Of a DNA stretch of 46,929 nt, positions 25,405-33,651 are shown piece by piece. This DNA comes from Candidatus Pacearchaeota archaeon (GTDB lineage: Archaea > Nanobdellota > Nanobdellia > UBA10117 > JAFCGI01): contig JAFCGI010000005.1 in NCBI GenBank assembly GCA_017608235.1, forward strand, positions 1 to 46,929. Reading direction: 5' to 3'. The position numbers and the translations under genes are program-made. How positions within the stretch are numbered: position 1 is the stretch's first letter; every line of letters starts with the position of its first letter. Under the pieces are notes generated by a model. It searched no databases. It was not told the DNA's origin and saw nothing but the letters and a program-made list of their open reading frames with translations.

Positions 25405-25409
25405 ATAAT

Positions 25410-27479
25410 TTATTTTTCTAAAGAATAAGTCAGTGCATCTATTATTTTTTTAGAATTATCTTTAAAATTAATTGCATAGAATGGAATATATGCTTGTTTT
25501 TTGTTTGTTACTTTAATACTTAGATCATTTAACATATTAATTATTGTTTGCTCTTCAATGTTTTGAGAAACTTTTTGAGCTTCTATACTTATATATTCTG
25601 GTTTATCTAAGAAGTTAAGTTTAGAAATATTCCCAAATATATTTAGAGTCTGTAATGGATAAACTTCTTTATCTTTTAATTCTATAACTCCTCTAGCTAC
25701 TAATGAATCTACTACCCCTGTAACCTCTCCAAAGCTTAGATTGGTTTCAACAAATAATTCTGAAAGTGTGCTTTTGGGCTTTTTACTAATTGCTACTAGT
25801 ACTTTTTTTTGCATTGGAGATAAATTATTTAGTCCTGAAAATAGATTTATTTTTTTTAGATTATCATCTAAATCATATAAAGAATTTGAAGTTAGATCAA
25901 ATACAAGTTGAGCAGTTTCAGACCCGCTTTCACAATGAACAACTAAGCATGGAGATAATACAAGTCCAACAGAATCAATTTCTTTTTCTTCCATATTTTT
26001 TACTTCTTTGATTGCAATTCTTGGTTTAAAAATTAGATCTAAGGTTGCATCCTGACTTACTTCTGATTTAATTGGCTCTTCATTAAAATTAAATGTCTCT
26101 GCTCGTCCACCATGTTTTGATTTTCTTACTCTTACATCTACAAAAATAGGATAGTCTGAAACACCTATTACTAGGGCTTTACCAGTTGGAAGGCTTCTTA
26201 TTTCATTTTCTGTTTCTGATGTTACTCCTTCAAATGATGTTGATATTGCTTTTAGATCATTAGGATTAGTTACTTGCAAAGAGATTTGGCTTGTACACTG
26301 AGAGAGAACATTTTTATCTGCTCTTGCAGGGCGCTGAGAGACTATCGCCATCCCTAATCCAAATTTTCTTCCTTCAGAAGCAATTGTTCTAAGAATTCTT
26401 GAAGACTTTGCTTCTCCAAATCCTCTCTCTGGAAGAAAATTATGTGCTTCTTCTATAATTAAGAAAAAAGGAGGTATGTTATTAAGCTTTCTTTGCTCAA
26501 AAAGATTGCTTGCAAGAGAATGTACTGCAATTTGTTGAAGTTCTATTGGTGCACCTTTTAGATTTATTATTGATAGTTGATTTGGTCTTATTAAATCTAA
26601 TGGAGTGGTTGGTTGAATTGAAAACAAATTTGTTTTTTCTAGATTCTCTATAGCATTTATTAGACTCCATTTAGCATTTGTATCTATCATTTCCAGTATG
26701 CTAATTATATCTTGAAAGTCAAACTTAGACTTTCTTTCTTTTAATTCAGTTACTGCACTGTAAAGTAAGCCTTTTTGTGCATTTGTTATCTTAAATGGTA
26801 GGCTTTCTACTATATCAAAAGGATTTCCAGGAATCTCAAGTTTTAGTTGCTCACATTCTGGATTTAATGATGTGTTTAGAGCATATTCCTTTACTTTTTC
26901 TCTAAATCCTTGAGGATTTATGTCATAGAGTTTAAAGTATTTTTTATCTTCTGGATCTTCATTTGAATATTTAATTGATGAATACTCTCCATGAGGATCA
27001 ATAATTATTACAGGAACTCCAAGATTAGCTAATTCTTCAAGAATTACACCTATTGTATATGATTTTCCTGCGCCGCTTTTTGCTAATATTGCAAGATGTT
27101 TTGTGATTAGCTTTTCTGGATCTATGAATGCTTTAAGAGTTTCTTTACCTTCAAGAAGGCCAAGATAGATTCCCTTTTTCATTAAACCAAGAGTAGATTC
27201 AATAAAAGAATCATCTGCTGCGAGAACATCTGCTCCTGGTTCTAATGGTGTTCTAGGTTTTCTTAAGAAGCCTCGCTCTGTTCTATAACCTATTATATTA
27301 GAATCTGCTATAGTGTCATGAGATTTCTCTATTTCTGTAACTTGTGCAAGAACCCAACTTTCAGAAGGATGTTTTACTTTGATATAATCCCATTTCTTTA
27401 CTTTACGATCTACTATAAATCTGAATTTTGAAGTGGAGGTTTTATCTGCAACTCTTCCTAGGGCTTGCATGCTTTCCAT
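25410..27479 (-). CDS. herA: HerA-type DNA translocase/helicase with C-terminal extension
   Basis: Hexameric DNA pump of the FtsK/HerA superfamily that in archaea works with NurA, Mre11 and Rad50 on DNA ends. The N-terminal beta-barrel (HAS) domain covers residues 5-50. Walker A is AKSGAGKSYT (133-142), Walker B FFLIIEEAHN (338-347), and a SQRPA sensor follows near 381. Typical HerA ends near residue 500-550. Here about 230 more residues follow, including a probable winged helix near 550-620 (KPKSTLSELFVETNLSFGEV). Its own TATA box (27499-27512) predicts a leaderless start at ATG 27479. No canonical NurA is adjacent. Confidence 0.88.
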   Translation of the reverse strand: MESMQALGRVADKTSTSKFRFIVDRKVKKWDYIKVKHPSESWVLAQVTEIEKSHDTIADSNIIGYRTERGFLRKPRTPLEPGADVLAADDSFIESTLGLMKKGIYLGLLEGKETLKAFIDPEKLITKHLAILAKSGAGKSYTIGVILEELANLGVPVIIIDPHGEYSSIKYSNEDPEDKKYFKLYDINPQGFREKVKEYALNTSLNPECEQLKLEIPGNPFDIVESLPFKITNAQKGLLYSAVTELKERKSKFDFQDIISILEMIDTNAKWSLINAIENLEKTNLFSIQPTTPLDLIRPNQLSIINLKGAPIELQQIAVHSLASNLFEQRKLNNIPPFFLIIEEAHNFLPERGFGEAKSSRILRTIASEGRKFGLGMAIVSQRPARADKNVLSQCTSQISLQVTNPNDLKAISTSFEGVTSETENEIRSLPTGKALVIGVSDYPIFVDVRVRKSKHGGRAETFNFNEEPIKSEVSQDATLDLIFKPRIAIKEVKNMEEKEIDSVGLVLSPCLVVHCESGSETAQLVFDLTSNSLYDLDDNLKKINLFSGLNNLSPMQKKVLVAISKKPKSTLSELFVETNLSFGEVTGVVDSLVARGVIELKDKEVYPLQTLNIFGNISKLNFLDKPEYISIEAQKVSQNIEEQTIINMLNDLSIKVTNKKQAYIPFYAINFKDNSKKIIDALTYSLEK

Positions 27480-27498
27480 GCATTATTTTTTAGGAGCC

Positions 27499-27512
27499 AA
27501 TATATATAAAGT
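27499..27512 (-). promoter_or_regulatory. TATA box of herA
   Basis: CTTTATATATATTG read leftwards, centred about 27 nt before the ATG at 27479. It gives herA a separate promoter although the polymerase-like gene upstream runs in the same direction. Confidence 0.65.
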
Positions 27513-27540
27513 TATGTGGAATTAAGAATAGATTAATTAG

Positions 27541-30534
27541 TTATTCAAAATTGATTGGAATATGTGTCCTATTCATTATTATATCTAAATAATTATTTGG
27601 TGCTTGTCCTAAGAAAAGTCTTCGTAAATATCTATCTTGTATTCTATCATTAACTAATATTTTTGGTAGCTCACTAATTGAACCTTCTTTTAGGTTTCCC
27701 TTCATGTTTCTTTTTATACCAAAAAATCTTTCTAAATAATAGTCTTTATCAATTTCGCCATTCATGAAATCTTCTCTATTTACAATTATACTTTCTCCAT
27801 CTTCAATAATACGTCCTGCTTCTATAAAAGCTCCTTTATCCATTTCATATCTGTACCTTTTTCTTAGCTCTAGTGCTATTTTATATCTACTAGAATGTCT
27901 ATCTTTATATTCGTGCAATGGTCTTCTGAGAGTATATCTAAATAATAATTCTTCTTTATTTTCAAATATATTTTTAGTTTCTTGTTCAAGATATTCAAAT
28001 GCAGGTTCTTTACCTTGTGTAATTAATATATTATAAAAATTATATTTGACTCTTTTTTCATAAGGTATCAAGCTTAGCTTGCCGAAAATATCAACTCCTT
28101 CTGTGAATCTGCGAGCTCCTTTAGCTGATATCGCTTTACCAATAACTCTTCCTCTTTCTAAGCTTATTGCATATTCTAATCTTTCTTGTAATTTTAAATG
28201 AGGTGCATTATCCAATAAGTTTTGTGTTTCTTCTACTGAATTTGGAGACTGAATAAATAAATACCTTGGTGTTGCATTTATTATTTCAAGATTGTTTGCT
28301 TCTAAGAAATTTAATGTTTCTGCTGCTGTGTCTTTAATTCGTGATATTATATCTTCTATTTTCTTGATGGTTGTATTTTCCAAAAATTCAGAAATTGCAT
28401 CTTTGCAACTATATAGTTGTTTAGTATATTTTCTTTCATAATAACGTCTTCCTAATCTAGGACGAGTCATGGTTTCTTTTGTATATGCATAGCTTTTAGT
28501 CCAAAAAACAATTTCCTCACATAAAAAATCAAGATACTTTTGACAAATTAAATCATACAATGAATTTTTAGCTTGTCTTGTTTTATCTATTAGCCATGAA
28601 ACTCTTTGGTCTTTTCTTAATATTTCTTCTAATGCATCACTTAAAAAGGTAGTACTAAGCAGATATATATTTTCAAATTCTCCTGTTTTGACTTTAGAAG
28701 GGATATTATTTGGAGTATCTAATGATCTCTGAGCTTGATCATAATACTCTATTTCTTTTGTTATAGCACTATACCCTTTACTTGCTAACAATTTTAATTT
28801 CTCTTTCCATAAATCAAACTTTTCTAAAATAAGTTCTGGTTTTTTTGGTCTAGAATAATCAATCACTCTATATCTAGATCTATTTTTTCTAAAATATTTA
28901 TTTTTCTCAAAAAATGCACGATCTAAAGTTTTTCTTGCTATTACAGATACTGAATTCATTGATGCTTCAGAAATACTAGCTCCCGAAACTAATGCAATAT
29001 CTATTATTGCTTCTCCTACTTGCTCCCAAAGATCTATTGTTGCTCTAACATCTTCTAATCCATATTTAATAACTGCTTCTATAGCTTGTTGACGTTCTTC
29101 TTGAGAATTTTGGAATTCTAATAAATTCTCTAGATCATCATAGCTTTCTAATCTAATTCCCTGAAGTTCCTTAGTGAAATTAATTAAAGCTCTTTCGGTG
29201 CAACCTTCTAATTTATTGTTTAAACTATCAATATAATTTACAAAAATTCCTACAGTATCAAAACCATGCAATGCAGAAGTCCAAACTCTCTTATAGAATC
29301 CACCGCTTAACCTTCTAATATGTGAGAAGTCATATCCAGGTGTAAAAACTCCATATTTATTAAATAATTGGGTCATTCTAACTTTATATCTATCTAATAA
29401 TTCTTGTCTAAAAAATTGTCTTAGTTTTGATCTTGTTTCTTCAGATAGAGTATTTTCATTGATTGCATATTTTAATTGTTTAAATTTGCTTTGAATATCT
29501 GGATAAAGCTTGTTTAATTCTGTAATTAAAAAATCTGGAAATTCAGAGCTTTTTAATTTTTTAAATTGTATATTTTCTTGGCTTTCTATCTCTTGTCTGA
29601 AATGTTCCAGATATGGTGGTATTCCTTCTAATATTTCTTCTGCTAATTCTTTAAGATATTCTGATTTTCTCCATCTAAATATATTAACTTCTTCTTCTAA
29701 CCTGTTTCTTCTGGTTTCACTTGATTCAGATATTAGTTGAAGTTCTCTATCATCAAAGTTGTGTTTATTATGTCCTACATCAAAAGGAGATCTTATTTGA
29801 TTATATAGCCAAGAAGTAACTAATACTTCTATTAATTCGTTTTTACAAGAAATAACTCCTCCAGTCTCTAAACTCTTATCACAATTCTTTGCATCAAAAA
29901 CTTTGAATACTGAACCATCTTCTTGTGTTATATCTTGAATATTTTGAATATCTGTTATAGCCCATTTCCTATTATCAGAAGATGTACGATATTCTATAGA
30001 ATTAAGATAAATATTTGGATCTCTAGGATCTTCTGGTTTCCAATATTGAAGTTCAATATCTTCTCCGAGGATTCCTTTTTCCAATAAAGCTGAAACATCT
30101 AAGTTTTGAGAGAATTTAATAGGTCCTTCTACTGAAGCTTTAGAAAAAGGAAATTGAGCTGTCCATTTTGCAACAGTCTTTATTGGTATAAGATTTTTTA
30201 GTTTTTTATCATTATTAGTTTCAAAAAAACCTATCAATTTTTTTTCAGGGTCTTCTATTATTTTCTTAAAGAAATATGGTGCACTTATTTGATAAATAAC
30301 ACCTGCTTTAGTAGTTCTTATTCTTTTTGGAGATCTGTGATGCGTTTTCATTCGCTCTAGAAAAATTATTTCTTCTGTTGAGCTAAGAGGTTCTGTGAAA
30401 AAAGGATATTGCAATTGTCTTTTTCTTTCAACTATTTTGTTATCTAGCCATATATAATAAGTTATATTTAAAGGATCTTTATGATTTACACCAACATCAA
30501 TTAATATTCCTTCAAGACCTTCTTGATTTTTCAT
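27541..30534 (-). CDS. B-family DNA polymerase homologue: exonuclease residues kept, polymerase residues lost
   Basis: A 997-residue divergent PolB. Exo I aligns at GEDIEL (D159, E161), Exo II at HNKHNFD (D261) and Exo III at KYGLED (Y491, D495), with the following block VRATIDLWEQ-SGASISEASMNSV matching the post-Exo III helix of Pyrococcus-type PolB. Between Exo II and Exo III lies about 140 extra helical residues. Motif A is IYLLSTTFLSD (catalytic Asp gone), motif B keeps NSLY (657-660) but with Arg for Lys and no glycine, and motif C, normally YxDTD, is INATPRYLF (751-760). The thumb with RPLHEYK (871-877) is retained. So it is probably a nuclease or a structural DNA-end binder, not a polymerase. 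Inactivated archaeal PolB paralogues are known (PolB2 group); whether this belongs there needs a tree. Confidence 0.85.
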   Translation of the reverse strand: MKNQEGLEGILIDVGVNHKDPLNITYYIWLDNKIVERKRQLQYPFFTEPLSSTEEIIFLERMKTHHRSPKRIRTTKAGVIYQISAPYFFKKIIEDPEKKLIGFFETNNDKKLKNLIPIKTVAKWTAQFPFSKASVEGPIKFSQNLDVSALLEKGILGEDIELQYWKPEDPRDPNIYLNSIEYRTSSDNRKWAITDIQNIQDITQEDGSVFKVFDAKNCDKSLETGGVISCKNELIEVLVTSWLYNQIRSPFDVGHNKHNFDDRELQLISESSETRRNRLEEEVNIFRWRKSEYLKELAEEILEGIPPYLEHFRQEIESQENIQFKKLKSSEFPDFLITELNKLYPDIQSKFKQLKYAINENTLSEETRSKLRQFFRQELLDRYKVRMTQLFNKYGVFTPGYDFSHIRRLSGGFYKRVWTSALHGFDTVGIFVNYIDSLNNKLEGCTERALINFTKELQGIRLESYDDLENLLEFQNSQEERQQAIEAVIKYGLEDVRATIDLWEQVGEAIIDIALVSGASISEASMNSVSVIARKTLDRAFFEKNKYFRKNRSRYRVIDYSRPKKPELILEKFDLWKEKLKLLASKGYSAITKEIEYYDQAQRSLDTPNNIPSKVKTGEFENIYLLSTTFLSDALEEILRKDQRVSWLIDKTRQAKNSLYDLICQKYLDFLCEEIVFWTKSYAYTKETMTRPRLGRRYYERKYTKQLYSCKDAISEFLENTTIKKIEDIISRIKDTAAETLNFLEANNLEIINATPRYLFIQSPNSVEETQNLLDNAPHLKLQERLEYAISLERGRVIGKAISAKGARRFTEGVDIFGKLSLIPYEKRVKYNFYNILITQGKEPAFEYLEQETKNIFENKEELLFRYTLRRPLHEYKDRHSSRYKIALELRKRYRYEMDKGAFIEAGRIIEDGESIIVNREDFMNGEIDKDYYLERFFGIKRNMKGNLKEGSISELPKILVNDRIQDRYLRRLFLGQAPNNYLDIIMNRTHIPINFE

Positions 30535-30588
30535 AAAGATAAGTCTAGTGCAAATGCTTTTAAGCTTTTTTTTTCAGGTAAATGTAAA
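30535..30588. promoter_or_regulatory. Bidirectional promoter of the PolB-like and nuclease genes
   Basis: The 54-nt spacer between two divergent starts holds one TATA-like element, GCTTTTAAGC at 30556-30565, centred 27-28 nt from both ATG 30534 (leftwards) and ATG 30589 (rightwards). A single quasi-symmetric box could thus drive two leaderless transcripts. This also favours ATG 30589 for the right-hand gene over an in-frame start at 30523, which would overlap its divergent neighbour. Confidence 0.55.
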
Positions 30589-31734
30589 ATGATAGCAGAT
30601 ATTCTTTCATATCTAAAAATATCTGATCCTTTGATTAGTCCTGCTAGAATAGAAAAACTTCATAGAAATTGGGAAGAAAGGGAATGGCAAGCATCTGGTC
30701 ACTTGGAAGAAATTTTGCAATTTGAAGAAGCTAGATTAGATGTTCCTTATGCTAACACAATGTTTGGTTCTTATAGAACATATCATGAAGAAATTAAATC
30801 TAGACTTAGAGAACTTAGAGGTAAAACAATTCTATTTATTGATGGAATCTCGGAAACAAAAGGAGGAAGAATTACAACAGGATATTCTATGTTTTCTCAT
30901 TTGTTTGAATTAACTAATAAAATTTTAGAACGGCAAAAGAAAATATATGATAAATATAAAAATAATTTTCCATATCCTAGAGAGATGTTTAAAGATTTTT
31001 ATATTGTTTCAATAGCTCCAGTTCTATTTGTTTCTCATACTATTATAGATAATAATAGAATTCCTTGGTTAATACATCCATTTCAAGATACTATAGATGC
31101 TGTAAATGATCATATGGATATTATTGTAGGTAGACTTTCTATTTGGGGAAAATTAAAAAAGAAATATGTTAATCCAAATCAGGCATATTTTAGTATTGAT
31201 GATTTAAAAGAATTTAGTGAAATAAAACAAGCATTCTTTAGGAGATCTTTATTTATTCCCAGCGAAGCAAAGAAAATCTTCGCTAGGAAGGTTGCATATC
31301 TATATAAAAAAGCTGCAGAAGAAATTGGACAAGAATTAAATTATGATAGTGCATTAGAACAAGCAAATGATGAAATTGATTTATATTGTAAGCTTTGCCG
31401 TAGAGTGTTAGCTGAAGAATATAAGCCAATATTTTCTGAACTTGGCCTTGAACAAGACAATTATATTTGGTTTTATGGAAATAGAAATTCATTTGTTACA
31501 AAAATGTTTGAAGAAGACAAAGAGATTAGAGTAGTAAGTAATGAATTACTTCCCCCTTACAGACTAACTAGTAGAGAAAAATATGTAATTAGACATATTG
31601 ATATTGCAAGAGGACAGGGATATAGGTCTATTCAAGAAACATCTCTTAATATAATTGAAACTCTACTCGAGACTTATTTATTAGATAGAGAAGACTATAA
31701 AGACTATAATCCACAAACAAGGTTAGAAATATGA
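30589..31734 (+). CDS. Unknown protein of the HerA/PolB-like locus, 381 residues
   Basis: I do not recognise this protein. It has a hydrophobic strand with an acidic residue, KTILFIDGISETKGGR (D85), resembling the first motif of NurA nucleases, but the later NurA motifs (DGSL, YPYPLxxAH) are not evident. A CKLC pair lies at 267-270, and the C-terminal region contains REKYVIRHIDIARGQGYRSI. No membrane segment is visible. The stop overlaps the start of the Cas4-like nuclease by 4 nt (ATGA), so the products are probably made together, and the gene shares a promoter region with the PolB-like gene. Confidence 0.75.
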   Translation: MIADILSYLKISDPLISPARIEKLHRNWEEREWQASGHLEEILQFEEARLDVPYANTMFGSYRTYHEEIKSRLRELRGKTILFIDGISETKGGRITTGYSMFSHLFELTNKILERQKKIYDKYKNNFPYPREMFKDFYIVSIAPVLFVSHTIIDNNRIPWLIHPFQDTIDAVNDHMDIIVGRLSIWGKLKKKYVNPNQAYFSIDDLKEFSEIKQAFFRRSLFIPSEAKKIFARKVAYLYKKAAEEIGQELNYDSALEQANDEIDLYCKLCRRVLAEEYKPIFSELGLEQDNYIWFYGNRNSFVTKMFEEDKEIRVVSNELLPPYRLTSREKYVIRHIDIARGQGYRSIQETSLNIIETLLETYLLDREDYKDYNPQTRLEI

Positions 31735-32957
31735 GAAAGCAATGCATATATGAAAAATTTATTCCTTGCAGAGGACCTGGATGTGCACATAGTTCTAGAA
31801 CTAGACTTAGAAATGAAAATATTGGATGTATGCTAGATTTATTCTTAGAAAAGGAACCCTATGCAGAAGAGTTTGAAAGATCTATCCAAGAACTGGTTAG
31901 AGAAGATACTTTTGATAATCAATTTAGTTTAATGCCTATAGAATTTGTTGAGAATGCTATTAAGTTCTGGAAAAATCTTGATACTGATATTTTTTTTACT
32001 GGGTTTACAGACGCAAATAACAATCCGGAAATGCGTAATCTTCTTTGGACATATCTTAGAAAAGGTTTTGAATTAGAAAGATTGGTTGATATTCCTCTTC
32101 CTAAAAATACAGACCATCAGATAAGATCTAGTTCTTTATATTCTAGTTGTGCTATTCAACAATTACTTTCTAATCTTGATGATAGAAAAGTTGCAGAACA
32201 TTTTAATGAAAAATACATAGAAAATGAATTATCTAGAATAGGTACTTGGGAGCATCATATTTGTTTAGATCAGGGAGATTTTCCAAGTTTATTTCATAAT
32301 AATAATTGGAGTCCTCCTGGATCTAGAAATAATACAGAAAAAACAATTCTTTATCGCCAGAAAATATATGCAAATAATTATATTGGAGTTAAGGGACATG
32401 CAGATGCCTCTTGGATCTTAAAAAGAGGAGATCATGTTAGAGCTATTTTAATATATGATCAAAAACATAGGATGGCTTCACAAACAGAAGTTCCTGGAAT
32501 TTTATGGCAACTACTTTCTTATGCAATTGGTATCTCCCAATGCCTTTCGATTGATCCAGATTTCTATGTGCTTATATCTGGCAAGAGGCCTTTTAAAGAT
32601 CCAAATGAGTTAAATTATGATCTAGAAAATTATAGAAGTCCTGTACTTAAATTTACTATTATACAAGCAGACAGACATAATGAAAAATTAAGAGAGTTTT
32701 ATGAACAAGTATATAGAAGTTATATATCACAATCAAAAATACTGTATGATTATGATGCTGTAATGGAATATAAAGCTAGAATGGAAAAAACTAAAGAGAA
32801 TGGTTGTACTAGTTGTGGGTATAATCGAGATAGAGATTGCTTTTCAAAGCAAATTTGTGATTTGATATTTGCTAATATGCAGCCAGAACAATTACTAAGC
32901 ACAAAACTCTTAGAATTAATTGGTGCTAGAAGTCCAGATTATCATTTACCTGTTTAA
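31731..32957 (+). CDS. Cas4/AddB-type PD-(D/E)xK nuclease with probable Fe-S cluster
   Basis: 408 residues with the RecB-nuclease signature: SSSLYSSCAIQQLL (C140, in the place of the N-terminal cluster cysteine), E174 (GTWEHH), GHADAS (D225), IYDQKH (D243, K245) and the QxxxY motif (Q260, Y264). C-terminal cysteines C359, C362, C370 and C376 complete the pattern C-(x)n-C-x2-C-x7-C seen in Cas4 and AddB, where it binds 4Fe-4S. An additional cysteine group (C5, C13, C18, C33) at the N terminus suggests a zinc finger. Such enzymes trim DNA ends. No CRISPR or cas gene is in the window. Confidence 0.82.
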   Translation: MRKQCIYEKFIPCRGPGCAHSSRTRLRNENIGCMLDLFLEKEPYAEEFERSIQELVREDTFDNQFSLMPIEFVENAIKFWKNLDTDIFFTGFTDANNNPEMRNLLWTYLRKGFELERLVDIPLPKNTDHQIRSSSLYSSCAIQQLLSNLDDRKVAEHFNEKYIENELSRIGTWEHHICLDQGDFPSLFHNNNWSPPGSRNNTEKTILYRQKIYANNYIGVKGHADASWILKRGDHVRAILIYDQKHRMASQTEVPGILWQLLSYAIGISQCLSIDPDFYVLISGKRPFKDPNELNYDLENYRSPVLKFTIIQADRHNEKLREFYEQVYRSYISQSKILYDYDAVMEYKARMEKTKENGCTSCGYNRDRDCFSKQICDLIFANMQPEQLLSTKLLELIGARSPDYHLPV

Positions 32958-32981
32958 GTTATTTAAGTTTAAGTTATTTAA
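32952..32981. repeat. Perfect 15-bp tandem repeat at the nuclease stop codon
   Basis: GTTTAAGTTATTTAA occurs twice back to back (32952-32966, 32967-32981). The first copy contains the stop codon of the nuclease gene, so a local duplication has occurred at the gene end. Confidence 0.7.
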
Positions 32982-33010
32982 TTAATAAAATAGAATAAGA
33001 CTATTTATGA

Positions 33011-33475
33011 TTATTTATTTATTGCTGCGGTTTGTTTCTTTGTAGGTTTTGCTTGTTTCTTTAATTCTTTTTTCCTTTCTTTCTCTTCTTTTTCTTTTTC
33101 CTTTGGTTCTTCTTTCCTTTCTTTCTCTTCTTTTTCTTTTGGTTCTTCTAGGTTCTTTGCTTCAGTTTTTTTCTTTAGTTTCTCTGCTTCTTTCTTTGCT
33201 CTTTCTTCTTTTCTTTTAACTCTTTCAGGAAGTTCTGGAAGTTCTGCTCTTATAACCTCTCCTTCTCTTTCTATCTTTACTCTGATTTTTTGTGGAGGTC
33301 TTTTAGCTCCATCCTTCCAGATTTCTTCATTAATCCATTTACTTAGAATTATTTTTTTAGCTTTAGTATGTTTCGCAAGAAATGCTTTTACTTCATCCAT
33401 AGCTCGCTTACTTCTTCTCCAAATTGGAACTTTGCTGTATTCTTTCTTTAATGGAATTGTGTATGTTTCTACCAT
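33011..33475 (-). CDS. rpl31e: Large ribosomal subunit protein eL31 with charged tail
   Basis: Residues 1-85 are a standard archaeal eL31: TYTIPLKKEYSKVPIWRRSK, AMDEVKAFLAKHTK. The remaining 70 residues are a Lys/Glu repeat tail (EEPKEKEEKERKEE and similar) that nearly doubles the protein. eL31 sits at the tunnel exit, so the tail may influence nascent-chain factors. The gene is 1 nt from eL39, the conserved archaeal pair. Confidence 0.93.
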   Translation of the reverse strand: MVETYTIPLKKEYSKVPIWRRSKRAMDEVKAFLAKHTKAKKIILSKWINEEIWKDGAKRPPQKIRVKIEREGEVIRAELPELPERVKRKEERAKKEAEKLKKKTEAKNLEEPKEKEEKERKEEPKEKEKEEKERKKELKKQAKPTKKQTAAINK

Positions 33476-33476
33476 T

Positions 33477-33650
33477 TTATGCTCTTATTTTGTCTCTCTT
33501 CCAGTTCCTTTTTTTGGCGGTGATTCTTGCTGGATGAAGTCTTCTTCCTTTTCCAAATATTTTGGGAATTAACCAGAATGGTGCCCATCTAGTGTGCTTT
33601 TTAGCACTGATGAGTCTTTTTTTCTTAACCGCTGATTTTATACTTCCCAT
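33477..33650 (-). CDS. rpl39e: Large ribosomal subunit protein eL39
   Basis: A 57-residue basic protein read from ATG 33650 to TAA at 33477. After MGSIKSAVKKKRLISAKKHT come WAPFWLIPKIFGKGRRLHP and the diagnostic C terminus KKRNWKRDKIRA, equivalent to the RRxWRRTKL end of eL39. eL39 lines the peptide exit tunnel. It lies between PDCD5 and eL31, the order seen in many archaea. It is easily missed because of its size. Confidence 0.9.
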   Translation of the reverse strand: MGSIKSAVKKKRLISAKKHTRWAPFWLIPKIFGKGRRLHPARITAKKRNWKRDKIRA

Positions 33651-33651
33651 T

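Noticed and set aside
27541-30534. Annotating the 997-residue protein as an active replicative PolB
   Set aside because: Motif C and motif A aspartates are replaced, so polymerase activity is not supported.
30589-31734. Annotating the 381-residue protein as NurA because it is next to HerA
   Set aside because: Only one motif-I-like segment (ILFIDG) fits. The second DG motif and the Tyr/His motif near the C terminus are not visible, so the name would rest on context alone.
31731-32957. Calling the Fe-S nuclease a CRISPR Cas4
   Set aside because: No repeat array, cas1, cas2 or effector gene is present. The protein also has extra cysteines and equally resembles AddB/RecB nucleases.
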